64,000 nucleotides of DNA, from assembly GCA_963700475.1 (NCBI GenBank), contig CAVOXR010000015.1:372001-436000 (forward strand), given 5' to 3'. This stretch comes from Prado023 sp963700475. Its GTDB lineage: Bacteria > Actinomycetota > Actinomycetes > S36-B12 > CAIYMF01. Each line of letters begins with the position of its first letter. The stretch's first letter is position 1. Below, one piece after another: positions 25,198 through 35,082 of this stretch. The notes below the pieces were generated by a model, which did no database searches, had not been told where the DNA came from, and worked only from the letters and a program-made list of their open reading frames with translations. Position numbers and translations under genes: made by a program.

Positions 25198-25933
25198 TGT
25201 CGTTGGGGTCGTCCAACGGCTCCCCGTACTGCAGCGGCTCCTCGGGGAGGCCCGCGAGCCGGTTGGTCATCACCTCGACGAACCGGGCCCGGTCGGGGGC
25301 GTTCTTCAGCGTCGCCGCGGGGCTGTCGGGCGGGGTCGTGTAGAGCGCGAGGATCATCCGCCCGCGCTGCAGGTAGGTGGCCGAGCTGCTGAACTTCTCG
25401 CCCGCGGGATTGGTGGCCTCGAACTCGTAGGCCTGACGGGTCACGCCGGGTTCCTGGGGCCAGTCGGCGTCGGGAGGGGGTGCGAACTCCCACGCCAGGG
25501 CGTCGCGGTCGGGCTGCGGGGGGTCGACCGGCCCGGTCGGGCACTCCTCGCGGGCCTTCTCGAGCTCGGCCATGGCCTGCTCTGCATCCTCCGGCGTCGG
25601 GTACAGGATCGCCTCGCTGCTGACCCAGTTCCTGCCAGCCTCGTCACCGATCCCCACCTGGTTGCGCCCGCTGCGCAGCTCCTCGCTGGGGAAGTCGCCG
25701 AAGCAGAGGTCCAGCGACGTGCGCCCGAACACCTCGGTGCCGCCCTCGTAGGGCTGGAAGAGCGAACCCGTCGCCGCGTCGGCCTCGGTCAGGGACACGG
25801 CCGCAAGGAGCTCGGCGTCGCTGGAGCCCAGTGAGTCGGTGATCCGCTGGACCTGGCTGCATCCGCTGAGCAGCAGGGCGCCTGCCATGACGAGCGCCGT
25901 ACCCCGTCCGCTGACTGTGCGCACAGCCCCCAC
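25187..25933 (-). CDS. Putative secreted lipoprotein of unknown function
   Basis: Product of 248 residues from a GTG start. A signal peptide with lipobox LLLSGC (Cys at about 25) predicts a lipid-anchored extracytoplasmic protein. The ~220-residue mature domain has no motif I can name with confidence; its alternation of hydrophobic and polar stretches with two further cysteines (LDLCFGDF and REECPTG) resembles PknH-sensor-type domains, which carry disulfides. That resemblance is a guess. Divergent from the threonine aldolase gene. Confidence 0.75.
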   Translation of the reverse strand: MGAVRTVSGRGTALVMAGALLLSGCSQVQRITDSLGSSDAELLAAVSLTEADAATGSLFQPYEGGTEVFGRTSLDLCFGDFPSEELRSGRNQVGIGDEAGRNWVSSEAILYPTPEDAEQAMAELEKAREECPTGPVDPPQPDRDALAWEFAPPPDADWPQEPGVTRQAYEFEATNPAGEKFSSSATYLQRGRMILALYTTPPDSPAATLKNAPDRARFVEVMTNRLAGLPEEPLQYGEPLDDPNDISV

Positions 25934-25943
25934 CCCTCCTGCG

Positions 25944-25949
25944 TAGGCT
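25944..25949 (+). promoter_or_regulatory. Leaderless-type -10 element of the threonine aldolase gene
   Basis: TAGGCT, 8 nt before the ATG at 25958. Confidence 0.55.
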
Positions 25950-25957
25950 GTCGGTCC

Positions 25958-26994
25958 ATGGATGTCGTCGACCTGCGCTCGGATACCGTAACGCGTCCCA
26001 CACCCGGGATGCGGTCAGCCATGGCCGAGGCCGTGGTCGGTGACGACGTGTACGGCGAGGACCCCACGGTCAACGCCCTCGAGGCCCGGGTTGCGGAGCT
26101 GCTGGGCCATGAGGCCGGGCTGTTCGTGCCGACGGGGTCGTTGGGCAACCAGCTGGGCGTCCGCCTTCTGGTTCCGCCCGGGGCGGAGCTCCTGTGCGAC
26201 CAGCTCGCCCATGTGGTGCGCGCGGAGCTGGGTGCCCATGCCGTGCTCGGGGGAGTGACCACGCGCACGTGGTCAGCGCCACGGGGCCGGCTCGATCCCC
26301 AGGCCGTGATCGCGATGGCGGCCCCGGATGCCGGGCCCTACCTGGTGTCGACTGCGGCCATCGCGGTGGAGGACACCCACAACTTCGGTGGCGGGACGGT
26401 TCAGGACCTCGCCGACATGCGCACACTGTCAGCGTGGGCTGGCGAGGCGGGCATCGCGCTGCACCTCGACGGCGCACGGCTGTGGAACGCCCACGTGGCC
26501 ACAGGCGTGGCCCTGGCCGAGATCGGTCGGCTGTTCGACACGGCGTCCGTGTGCCTGTCCAAGGGCCTCGGGGCCCCCGTGGGGTCGGTGCTGGTGTCCT
26601 CGGCTGAGCGGATCGCGCAGGCGCGGGTGTGGCGCAAGCGCTACGGCGCCGGGATGCGCCAGGTGGGGATCCTGGCCGCCGCTGGCATGTACGCCCTGGA
26701 CCATCACGTCGATCGGCTCGCCGAGGACCATGCCCGGGCCCGCCGGCTGGCCGAGGCACTCGCGGCGGTCCGACCCGACGTCGTGGATCGCCCGACGACG
26801 TCGACTCGAACATCGTGGTCCTCGACCTCACGCAGGGACCGGACGCGAGGACTCTGGCCGGCGTGGCCCTCGATCAGGGCGTGGCCGTGAGCGTCCTTGG
26901 AGCCCGCACGGCGCGCCTGGTGACCCACATGGACGTCGACGACGACGGGATCGAGCGGGCCGTCGACGTGCTCACGGCGCTGCTGTCCGGCTGA
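25958..26994 (+). CDS. ltaE: Low-specificity L-threonine aldolase, with one apparent frameshift
   Basis: PLP enzyme of fold type I that splits threonine to glycine and acetaldehyde. N-terminal LRSDTVTRPTPGMR, VGDDVYGEDPTVNALE, HNFGGGTV, LHLDGARLWNA and the PLP lysine in SKGLGAPVGS (Lys202) are all intact. At CCC 26791-26793 the frame breaks; adding one C gives DRPDDVDSNIVVLDL and continues to a normal C-terminus ending at 26994. As deposited, the product would end in an unrelated tail at 26890. The total length when repaired (~346 residues) is normal, so a base-call error is more likely than decay. Confidence 0.85.
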
Positions 26995-27874
26995 CCCGAC
27001 GTCCGAACCGGGGACCGAGCTCGACGACGTACATCGCGGCCACGATGAACAGCCCACCGGCCAGGATCCGGGTGGTCAGCTCGTCGCCGCCGATGGTGAC
27101 CCCGAAGATGCCGGCGAACACGGGCTCGAGCGTCAGGACGATCGCTGCCCGGGGGGCGCTCATGTAGGTCTGGGCCCAGGTCTGGGCCAGGAACGCCAGG
27201 GCGGTGGCCGCCAGGGCCAGGAACAGGATCGCCGCCCAGACCCCGGCGTTGGGGGGGAGCACCAGGCCTCCCGACAGGGGCGAGGCTGCCAGGCACATCA
27301 GGGCCACGACACCGAGCTGCAGGACGGTCAGGCCGTACGCGTCCGACGCGGTGGACCAGTGCCCCAGGCCCACGATCTGCCCGGCGAACAGCGCGGCGCA
27401 CCCGAGGGTCAGCAGCTCGCCGAATCCCAGGGCGAATCCGTTCAGGCTGATCAGCGCCAGGCCGACGGTGGCCAGCCCAACGCCGACCCAGACCGCCGGC
27501 CCGATCGGCTGGCGGAGCACCGCCCAGCCGATCAGGGGGGTGAACACGACGAACATCCCGGTGATGAACCCCGACACCGTGGCCGAGGTGTGCAGCAGGC
27601 CGAAGGTCTGCAGGACGTACCCCCCGCCCAGCAGGAGCCCGAGGTAGAACCCGTGCCGTCGCTTCTCGGGGGTCAGTGCGCGCACCGCGCCGGGGCGCAG
27701 GACCGCCAGCACCAGTGCGGCGATGGCGAACCTCCAGAACAGGAAGGGCACGACGGGCATCTGCTCGACGGCGTCCTGCACGACGACGAAGGTCGCGCCC
27801 CACACGGCCGTGGCCCCGACCAGGGCCAGCGTCGCCAGGGTGTGGTGGTTGCGTGACCAGTGCGGGCTAGACAA
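26972..27874 (-). CDS. EamA/DMT-family membrane transporter
   Basis: Product of 300 residues with ten predicted membrane spans arranged as two EamA repeats; the first begins LATLALVGATAVWGATFVVVQ and the second LLTLGCAALFAGQIVGLG. Family members export amino acids or metabolites; the substrate is unknown. Start: a TTG at 27874 that overlaps the pknL stop by 8 bp is the only start codon early enough to keep the first membrane span; no ATG or GTG is available there. It overlaps the threonine aldolase 3' end by 23 bp. Confidence 0.88.
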   Translation of the reverse strand: MSSPHWSRNHHTLATLALVGATAVWGATFVVVQDAVEQMPVVPFLFWRFAIAALVLAVLRPGAVRALTPEKRRHGFYLGLLLGGGYVLQTFGLLHTSATVSGFITGMFVVFTPLIGWAVLRQPIGPAVWVGVGLATVGLALISLNGFALGFGELLTLGCAALFAGQIVGLGHWSTASDAYGLTVLQLGVVALMCLAASPLSGGLVLPPNAGVWAAILFLALAATALAFLAQTWAQTYMSAPRAAIVLTLEPVFAGIFGVTIGGDELTTRILAGGLFIVAAMYVVELGPRFGRRVSRTAAP

Positions 27875-29930
27875 CGGTGATGGTCACGGTCGAGCCCTTG
27901 GGGGCCTTCGTGCCCCCGCGGGGGTTCTGCGAGTTCACGCCGAACACGACGAACCCCAGCGGCTTGTTCACGCTCACCGTGAACCCGGCGGCCTCGAGTT
28001 CGGCCCGGGCCTCGTCCTCGTTCTTGCCCACGACGTTGGGCACGGTCACCAGCGGCGGGCCCTTGGACACGACCAGCTCGACGGTCTCGCCCCGGTAGGT
28101 GGTCGCCCCGCCCTCGGGGTTGGTCCGGATGACCAGGCCCTTGGCCACGGACTCGCTGGTCTTGGTGGAGCGGTCCACCTTGAGGCCCAGGTCCGTGAGG
28201 GTCGCCTCGGCGGTGTCGCCGTCGGTGCCCTCCAGGGACGGCATGGTCACCGGCTCGGGCCCCTTGGACACCACCACGGCGACCTTGGTGCCCGGCTTCA
28301 CGGACTCCCCTGCCGGCGGGTCGCTGCTGATGATGTCGTCCTTCTTCACCTTGTCGTCGAAGGCCTCACTCTGCTCGCCGAGCTCCAGGTTGGCCGCGCC
28401 GAGGGCGACCCGTGCCTCCTTGACGGTGAGCTTGCGGAGCTTCGGGACCTCGTAGCGCTCGGGGCCCTTGCTGACGACCGCCTGGACGGTGCTGCCGGAC
28501 CGCGCGGAGGACTCCGGACCGGGGTCAGTGGCCATGATGACGCCCTTGGCGAACTCCTCACTGAAGTCGGACTCCTGGGCGTCCAGGGTGAGATTGGAGG
28601 TGGCCAGGATCGCGGCGGCCTCCGTGGGGGTCTTGCCCAGGAGGTCGGGGACGGTGACGCGCTGCAGGGGGCCGAAGACGATCACGAGCAGCGCGACGAC
28701 GCTGGCCAGGGCCACGACCCCGAGCCAGAGCGCCTTGCGGCCGCGACGAGGTCGGCGGGGGGCGTCCGGCGCGGTCTGGTGGCTGACCTCGGTGATCTGC
28801 ACCTCGCCGTCGGGGTCCGGTGCGGCGATCTGGGCAGCGGCGGGTGCCGGCGGCTGGGCCACCGGCGGCTCCGCGACCGGGGGTTCCGGGGACCGGGCCG
28901 GTGCAGCGGGCCGTTGGTTGACCCAGTCGGGAGCGTCCAGCTGCGAGGAGGAACCGGCGGCGGCGACGGCGGCGCCGGCGGCCACGGCGGCCGCGGCGCC
29001 TGCCCCGGCTTCGCGGTTCACCACGAGCGTGTCCGTGGGGGAGGGCGCCCAGGGCTGCGCGGGGGGGAGCGTGGCCTTCTGGACGCGGGCGGCGGACAGG
29101 AACGCATCGGCATCCCCGAAGCGCTGGTCTGGGTTGCGACGGGTTGCGCGCAGGACGAGCTCGTCGATGCCGACGGGGATCCCGGGTCGGATCGACGAGG
29201 GGGGCGGGACGTCCTCGTGGACGTGCCGGTAGGCCACCTGCATGGGCGCCGACGCGGTGAAGGGAACCTGGCCGGTGACGAGCTCGAAGAGCAGGATCCC
29301 CGCGCTGTAGACGTCCGAGCGGGCGTCGGTGTGGTCATGCTCCACCTGCTCGGGTGACAGGTACGCAACGGTCCCGAGCAGGAGTCCGTGGGTCTTGCCC
29401 GAGTCCACGCCCTCGATCGCGCGCGCGAGCCCGAAGTCGGTCACCTTCACCCGGCCGTCCTCGGAGATCAGGACGTTCTCGGGCTTGACGTCTCGGTGGA
29501 TGTATCCCGCCCGGTGGGCGGCGGCCAACGCCTGCAGGACCGGGTCGATGATCGACAGCGCCTGCGCGGGGGGCAGCGCCCCATGCGTGCGCAGGACGTC
29601 GCGCACGGTGTGTCCGGGCACGTACTCCATCACCAGGTACGTGACGCCGGCATCGTTCCCCTGGTCGTGGACAGCCACGGCGTAGGGACTGTTCAGCCGG
29701 GCGGCGGCGCGTGCCTCGCGCTCGAAGCGGTCCACGAAGCCCGGATCGCTGGCGAATGTGGGGTGCATCACCTTGATGGCGACCGTTCGGTCCAGTCGCA
29801 GGTCGGCGCCCCGATAGATCGTGGCCATCCCCCCACGGGCGAGGAAGGACTCGATCCGGTACCGCCCGTCCAGGACCCTGCCCACGAGCGGGTCGACCGC
29901 TGTGGGGGGAGGGGGCGGGGTGGGGGTCAC
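27867..29930 (-). CDS. pknL: Ser/Thr protein kinase with four PASTA domains (PknL/PknB type)
   Basis: Product of 687 residues. Kinase domain at residues 24-280 with a glycine loop (ARGGMATIY), Lys53, catalytic HRD (Asp147) and DFG 165-167, all intact. A Pro/Ala-rich juxtamembrane linker runs to residue 398, one membrane span 401-419, then four extracellular PASTA repeats (from about 424, each ending in SKGP or equivalent) that sense muropeptides or lipid II. Upstream of mptA/B and downstream of aroG, as for mycobacterial and corynebacterial pknL. GTG start with a leaderless-type -10. Confidence 0.92.
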   Translation of the reverse strand: MTPTPPPPPTAVDPLVGRVLDGRYRIESFLARGGMATIYRGADLRLDRTVAIKVMHPTFASDPGFVDRFEREARAAARLNSPYAVAVHDQGNDAGVTYLVMEYVPGHTVRDVLRTHGALPPAQALSIIDPVLQALAAAHRAGYIHRDVKPENVLISEDGRVKVTDFGLARAIEGVDSGKTHGLLLGTVAYLSPEQVEHDHTDARSDVYSAGILLFELVTGQVPFTASAPMQVAYRHVHEDVPPPSSIRPGIPVGIDELVLRATRRNPDQRFGDADAFLSAARVQKATLPPAQPWAPSPTDTLVVNREAGAGAAAAVAAGAAVAAAGSSSQLDAPDWVNQRPAAPARSPEPPVAEPPVAQPPAPAAAQIAAPDPDGEVQITEVSHQTAPDAPRRPRRGRKALWLGVVALASVVALLVIVFGPLQRVTVPDLLGKTPTEAAAILATSNLTLDAQESDFSEEFAKGVIMATDPGPESSARSGSTVQAVVSKGPERYEVPKLRKLTVKEARVALGAANLELGEQSEAFDDKVKKDDIISSDPPAGESVKPGTKVAVVVSKGPEPVTMPSLEGTDGDTAEATLTDLGLKVDRSTKTSESVAKGLVIRTNPEGGATTYRGETVELVVSKGPPLVTVPNVVGKNEDEARAELEAAGFTVSVNKPLGFVVFGVNSQNPRGGTKAPKGSTVTITVV

Positions 29931-29936
29931 GGGGCA

Positions 29937-29942
29937 ATTCTA
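29937..29942 (-). promoter_or_regulatory. Leaderless-type -10 element of pknL
   Basis: TAGAAT on the minus strand, 6 nt before the GTG at 29930. It is divergent from the -10 at 29967; only 24 bp separate the two elements. Confidence 0.5.
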
Positions 29943-29966
29943 GGAGCCCGCACGGAACTCGCCGGT

Positions 29967-29972
29967 TAGGCT
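29967..29972 (+). promoter_or_regulatory. Leaderless-type -10 element of the FAD oxidoreductase / crtYcYd unit
   Basis: TAGGCT, 8 nt before the GTG at 29981. Confidence 0.55.
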
Positions 29973-29980
29973 GCTGGCTC

Positions 29981-31268
29981 GTGGCGGATGTGGTGATCGT
30001 GGGCGCGGGGCTGGCAGGGGCGCGCACCTGCGCGCTGCTCCGCTCCGCGGGCGTCACCGGGGAGATCGTCCTGATCGGTGCGGAGGCCGATCCCCCCTAC
30101 GACCGGCCACCGCTGACCAAGGACCCGGATGCCGAGGTCGACCTCCGCCCTGCGATGGGTGTGGACGTGTGGGCCCATGCGGACGAGGTCCGCCTGGGAG
30201 TGAGTGCCACGCGCCTCACGGCCCCGCCCGGGGAGGGCGACGCGGTGGTGGTCACGTGCTCGGACGGCAGCGAGGTCACTGGCCGCGCGGTCGTGGTGGC
30301 CACGGGCGCCGGCCCCATCCTGCCCGTCGGGCTGGGAAGGGCCCGGCGTGCACGTGCTGCACACCCGCTCCGAGGCGGGCGCCTTCTGGGCCGGCGTGGG
30401 CCCAGGCGTGCGGCTGGTGGTGGTCGGTGGGGGCTGGGTGGGCTGCGAGGTCGCAGGGACGGCGGCCGCTCGCGGTGCACGGGTTGACCTTGTCGAGGCC
30501 GCAGGGACAGTGCTGGCGGGTCGGGTTCCGCCAGAGGTGTCCGGCCGGGTCGAACGGTGGCTGGCGGGGGTCGGTGTCACGGTGCATGGGGGGCAGGCGG
30601 TTCGGGCCATCCAACGTGGAGAGGGCTCGTTGGCTGTCTCAGGCATCGAGGCGGATGTCGTCCTCGTCGGGTTGGGGGTCCGGCCGGCCACCGAGTGGCT
30701 GGCGGAATCGGGAGCGCACAGGGCTCCCGGCGGAGCAGTCCTCGTCGACCCCTGGGGCCGTTCGAACGTCCCGGGGGTGTTCGCGGTCGGCGACGCGGCA
30801 GAGCGGTGGTCCGACCGGTATGGCACACACCTCCCGGGGGGGCACTGGACCGAGGCCCTCAACGCCCCGGAGACGCTCGCACCGGCGGTCGCGGGCTGGG
30901 TTGACGGCGGCTTCGGGGGCGAGGGGTGGGGCTCGCGGCTGGCCGGCCTGCCAGCCGCCGATCCGATCCCGTACGTGTTCAGCGACATCGCTGCCCGCCG
31001 GCTCGTCGTCCTCGGGTCGCCGGGTCGGGGCCGGGTCGTCTGGCGGGAGGCGGGGCAGGGGGCTGACCCCGTGGCCGAGGCCTGGAGCGCGTTCACGCTG
31101 GACCCATCCGACCGGCTCCTGGGGATGTGCACGTCGGGTCGGCCGCGGGACATGGCCGCGGCCCGCCGCGCCATGCTCGCCCACCCGACGGGCACCCCCC
31201 GCACGGATCCGGCCGCCCTCGCCGATCCGATGGCGACACCCGCGGCCATGTTCATCGGGGAGGGCTGA
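29981..31268 (+). CDS. FAD/NAD(P)-dependent oxidoreductase (ferredoxin-reductase-like), one apparent frameshift
   Basis: Two Rossmann motifs are present: FAD site DVVIVGAGLAGARTC at the N-terminus and NAD(P) site VVVGGGWVGCEVAG in the middle, plus the second FAD block VFAVGDAAE. This fits putidaredoxin/rhodocoxin-reductase-like enzymes. The frame changes at GGG 30334-30336; removing one G gives PVGLEGPGVHVLHT and links the two halves, giving ~428 residues, a normal size. It ends 3 bp before crtYc, so it is probably co-transcribed with the lycopene cyclase genes. The electron acceptor is unknown. Confidence 0.8.
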
Positions 31269-31271
31269 GCC

Positions 31272-31625
31272 ATGGGGCAGTGGTCGTACCTGGCTGTGAT
31301 GGCCTTCATCCTCCTGGGCGCGGGATGGCTCGAGGTGGGCCTGCGCACGCGGGTGTTCCGGCGCTGGCGGCGGCTGCTGCTGTCGGTGCTGCCCGTGGCA
31401 CTGCTGTTCGCGCTCTGGGACATCTACGCGATCGCCTCGGGCCACTGGTGGTTCGACGAGTCGCTGATCACCGGGATCAAGCTGCCCGGCGAGCTGCCCA
31501 TCGACGAGGTGGTGTTCTTCCTCCTGGTGCCGATCGCGGCCATCCTGACCCTCGAGGCGGTCCGCTCGGCCACGGGGCTACCGGTCGGGGACGAGGCGCA
31601 GGACGCCGAGGGGGAGGGCCCATGA
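31272..31625 (+). CDS. crtYc: Lycopene cyclase subunit, CrtYc type
   Basis: Product of 117 residues with three predicted membrane spans. Heterodimeric actinobacterial lycopene cyclases are split into two such small proteins. The conserved acidic motif at the third span is PIDEVVFFLLVP. It overlaps crtYd by 4 bp (ATGA), so the subunits are made together. With CrtYd it would form beta-type rings on lycopene; the C50 cyclase pair CrtYe/CrtYf has a similar look, but no lycopene elongase gene is nearby. Confidence 0.88.
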   Translation: MGQWSYLAVMAFILLGAGWLEVGLRTRVFRRWRRLLLSVLPVALLFALWDIYAIASGHWWFDESLITGIKLPGELPIDEVVFFLLVPIAAILTLEAVRSATGLPVGDEAQDAEGEGP

Positions 31626-32056
31626 CCTACACGCAGCTGGCCGTGCTCGGCGTGCTCCTGGTCGTCGTCTGGGACCTCTGGATCGTCCGGACGAGGCTGC
31701 TCACCCGTCGGGTGTTCTGGATGGCGTACCCGATCATCGTGTTCTTCCAGCTGATCACCAACGGCGTGCTCACGGGGTTCCGGATCGTGAGGTACTCGGG
31801 TGAGGCCATCCTCGGGTCGAGCACGCCCGAGGGCTCCCCGCCGCCGGCGTTCGGCGACGGTCGGATCCTGTTCGCGCCGGTGGAGGACCTGATGTTCGGG
31901 TTCGCCCTCGTGATGCTCACGCTGACCCTGTGGGTGCTCTGGGGGCGGCGTGGCATCCAGCGGGAGCCGATGTCCGGTCCGCCCCTGCCCGCGCTGGTGC
32001 CGATGCTGGCCCGCGTGGGGGGCCGCAAGCCCCTTGCGGGCGACTCGGAAGCGTGA
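31622..32056 (+). CDS. crtYd: Lycopene cyclase subunit, CrtYd type
   Basis: Product of 144 residues with three predicted membrane spans, and the matching acidic motif PVEDLMFGFALVMLTLTLW. The C-terminal ~35 residues are a soluble tail. ATG overlaps the crtYc stop. A long open frame back to 31127 is a shadow of upstream genes. Whether the pair adds one ring or two cannot be decided from sequence; CruF/CruG-like genes downstream suggest a monocyclic product. Confidence 0.87.
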   Translation: MTYTQLAVLGVLLVVVWDLWIVRTRLLTRRVFWMAYPIIVFFQLITNGVLTGFRIVRYSGEAILGSSTPEGSPPPAFGDGRILFAPVEDLMFGFALVMLTLTLWVLWGRRGIQREPMSGPPLPALVPMLARVGGRKPLAGDSEA

Positions 32057-32107
32057 TGCGCTGGGGTTGAGGGGTGCGCGCGTTGTGCCCCGGGTCGGAG
32101 GTGCGCG

Positions 32108-34087
32108 ATGTGGACGCGTGCATGGATCGGGGTGGCCCTGGGGGCGGCACTCGTGGCGGGATGCGCAACCGGGTCCGGCGGGGGGCCAGCGGCCCAGTGG
32201 CCCGAGGGGAGCTCCTCGGACCTGGTCCCCAGCGGCCTGACCCTGGCGGGCGGGACCAACGAGGGTGACGTCGTCGTCGACGGGGCCGGGATGGTGTGGG
32301 TGGACGGCCCCTGGCAGGTGGCCCGGGTGGACCCCGCCACGGGACAGGCGACGATCTGGGATGCCGCGGACGACCTGGCCTTCACCTCGGTGCACAGGCT
32401 CGCCCCCGCCCAGCCGGTCGGGGTGTGGCTGGACAGCGGTGACCGGGTCCGGCTGTTCGACGGCGAGCGGTTCCTGGTGGACATCGCGGTGCCGGCGCAG
32501 TACACGGACGTGCAGGGCGATGCAGGTGCCGGCTGGCGAGGTCCTCCAGGTCGGTGATGAGCTGTGGATCAGTGGCGGCGGGGGCGTGGGCCGGTGGGCC
32601 GACGGATCCTGGTCGTCGGTCGGGATGGAGCAGCTGACGACGGCCGGGCCGATGGCACTGGACTCCGAGGGAGCCGTGTGGGCAGGCGGGGTGAGCACGG
32701 TCGACGGTGAGGACGCGCAACACGGTCGTGCGCTTCGACGGGACGGCGTGGACGACCCCGGGCAACGCCGACCTGGCGCCGACGGGAGGGATCGGCGACA
32801 TCGCCGCCGATCCGTCGGGTGGCGTGTGGGTCTCGAGCACCCAGGACGGCCCCTCCACCGACCAGCACGGGATCTACCGCTTCGACGGGACGACGTGGTC
32901 CAAGGCCGGCCCGGGCGGGTACGCCCATGACATGGCGGTGACCACGGGCGGCCGGCTCTGGGCGATGGTGGGTGCGGGCAACGGCATCGACCCCAGCGGG
33001 GAGGTCCGGGTGGCTCGGCTGGCGGCCGACGGGACGTGGGAGGCGTTCGGGGCCGACGAGGGTGTCCCCGAGGGCAGCGAGGGACGCTGGCCGTCCCTGG
33101 CTGTGGCGGGGGACAAGGTCCTCGTGAGCGACATTGCCGGGCTCGTGCGCGGCGAGGGCGACCAGTTCGTCACACTGTGGCAGGACCCCACCGCCGTGGT
33201 GCAGCCCGCGTTCGGGGTCGCGTTCGGGCAGACCCCGGACGGCGTGCTGGCCGTCACCGCCGACGAGGTCTGGCTCCCGACCGCACCCGTGAGCGACGGG
33301 GGCCGCGTGGCTCGTGGCGGGGACCACCCTCTCGCGGTACCGCGACGGCAGGTGGGCCTCCGTCGGGCCGGTGACCCCCGGCGACACGGCCAGCGCCCCG
33401 GTCCTGGCGACGGACGGCGCTGTCTGGCAGGCGACGCCCCAGGGGCTGGTGCGGATCGAGGGTGACGACTGGGCGGTCGTCGACGAGGACATCGGCGGGT
33501 ACGCGCGGATCTCGCTGGCCGCCGGGGATGGGGGCTCGGTCTGGACGATCTCCGACGGGGATGTCATGACGGTCCGTCCCGACGGGTCGCGCACCTCGAT
33601 CGGGCGACCCCAGGGCAGCAAGGGGCTGTTCGAGGGAACTCCGTTGGCGGCTGGCCCCGGGGTTGTCTGGACCTCCGACTCGGATCCCACCCGCGGCCTG
33701 TCCCGGCTCCTTTCCTGGGACGGCCAGTGGTCGGACGTGGCCGTCCCTGAGCCGTACAACGGGGTGACCCAGCTCCTGGCCGCCACGGATGGAGCGGTCT
33801 GGGCGACCCTCGACGCGGGGGATGTGGGCCAGGCCCTCGCCCGGTACGCCGATGGTCGGTGGACGATCGACCGGGGTGCGGCCCGCGGTCTGGCGCAGAC
33901 CCCCTCCGGGGATGTGTGCTCGATCCGGGACGCGGGGGTGGCCTGCTACGACGCGGCAGGTCTGGCAGCCGGTGCTCCCGTGAGCACGTACCCCGTGGAC
34001 GTGGGTGCTCTGAGCATCGCGCCCGATGGTTCTGCCTGGGTGCTGGGCGAGCAGGTGGCTCGCCTCCCCGAGGGATCGACGGGCTGA
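32108..34087 (+). CDS. Secreted beta-propeller-like lipoprotein, three apparent frameshifts
   Basis: Begins with a lipoprotein signal (LVAGCATG). The rest, ~655 residues, is a chain of repeats with patterns such as VWVDGPWQVARVD, LWISGGGGVGRWADGSW, VWVSST and VWQATPQGLVRI, typical of beta-propellers related to two-component-regulator propeller or Vgb-like domains. The frame changes three times, each consistent with one extra base: near 32515-32526, GG 32706-32707, and the G run 33298-33302 (repair gives SDGAAWLVAGTTLSRYRDG). After three shifts the reading returns to the starting frame and stops at 34087. Either a gene with base-call errors or a recent pseudogene. Ligand unknown. Confidence 0.7.
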
Positions 34088-34094
34088 CCGGGGC

Positions 34095-35024
34095 TCAGGC
34101 GGCGCCTCGGCGGGCCCGCAGAGCCTCCCGCCACGCGGCCCCGGCGACCCGGACGCGGCGGCCGTTGCCGACGGTCGCCCGGCGGTCGAACACCTGGTAG
34201 TCGATGTCCTCCACCGCGTCGACGATGCCGCAGTAGAGCTCACTGGCGGCCTCGATGCAGGGCTGCGCCTCCGGGCGGAGCAGGGCGATCCCGGGCTCAG
34301 CGCGCGCCTGGAGCTGGCGCACGCGGCGGACCTGGAACTCCAGGGCGAGGCGGATCTGCGGGGTCAGGACCCGGCGCTCGAGATCTGCCCGGCTCACCGC
34401 GAAGCGCTCGAGCTCATCGAGGGGGAGGTAGACCCGGCCGCGTTCGAGGTCCTCGCCGACGTCGCGGATGAAGTTGGCCAGTTGGAACGCGACCCCGAGG
34501 TCGTCGGCACGGTCGAGTGCCTCGGGCAGGTCCGCGGGGTCCGTGGCTCCCAGGACGTGGACCATCTCCCGGCCGATCACCGCCGCCGAGCCGTGGACGT
34601 AGACGGACAGATCGGCGAACGTCGGGTACTCGGTGACCGTGAGGTCCATGCGCATCGAGGTCAGGAAGTCGGCGAAGTTCTCGTGCGGGATCGCGAAGCG
34701 CAGCGCGGTGTCGACCAGCGCCCGGGCGATGGGGTCCTCGGAGTGCCCCCGGGCGAGGTCGTCGAGGACCTGGTCGCCCCAGCGCGCCAGCTCATCGGCC
34801 CGCTGCTGCGGGGTGAGGGTCGAGTCCAGGTCGTCGACGATCTCATCGGCGTAGCGGGCGAAGCCGTAGAGGGCGTGCACGAAGGGGCGCTTGGCCGGGG
34901 GGAGCAGCCGGGTGGCGAGGTAGTACGTGCGGCCGTGGTGGGCGTGCAGCGCCCGGCAGGCCTCATAGGCCGCCCGCATCTGTGGATCGGTGATCCCTGC
35001 GGCATCGAGCTCTCGCCGTGACAT
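34095..35024 (-). CDS. crtB: Phytoene synthase
   Basis: Product of 309 residues. Condenses two geranylgeranyl diphosphates head to head to phytoene. The two Asp-rich Mg sites are DEIVDD (near residue 60) and the FIRDVGEDLERGRVYLP block (near 178), which also gives the family signature. ATG at 35024 preceded by GGGAGGA; the open frame beyond it to 35297 is antisense to the RNase gene. Together with crtI 2.6 kb away it forms the core carotenoid step. Confidence 0.94.
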   Translation of the reverse strand: MSRRELDAAGITDPQMRAAYEACRALHAHHGRTYYLATRLLPPAKRPFVHALYGFARYADEIVDDLDSTLTPQQRADELARWGDQVLDDLARGHSEDPIARALVDTALRFAIPHENFADFLTSMRMDLTVTEYPTFADLSVYVHGSAAVIGREMVHVLGATDPADLPEALDRADDLGVAFQLANFIRDVGEDLERGRVYLPLDELERFAVSRADLERRVLTPQIRLALEFQVRRVRQLQARAEPGIALLRPEAQPCIEAASELYCGIVDAVEDIDYQVFDRRATVGNGRRVRVAGAAWREALRARRGAA

Positions 35025-35082
35025 GGCCACATCCTCCCATCTCGCCGCCGATCCGGGCTCGGGCATGTGGGATGCTGCCGTC

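Noticed and set aside
32565..33786. Minus-strand open frame over the propeller gene
   Set aside because: The plus-strand repeats and lipobox are continuous once three single-base shifts are allowed; the minus product has no motif.
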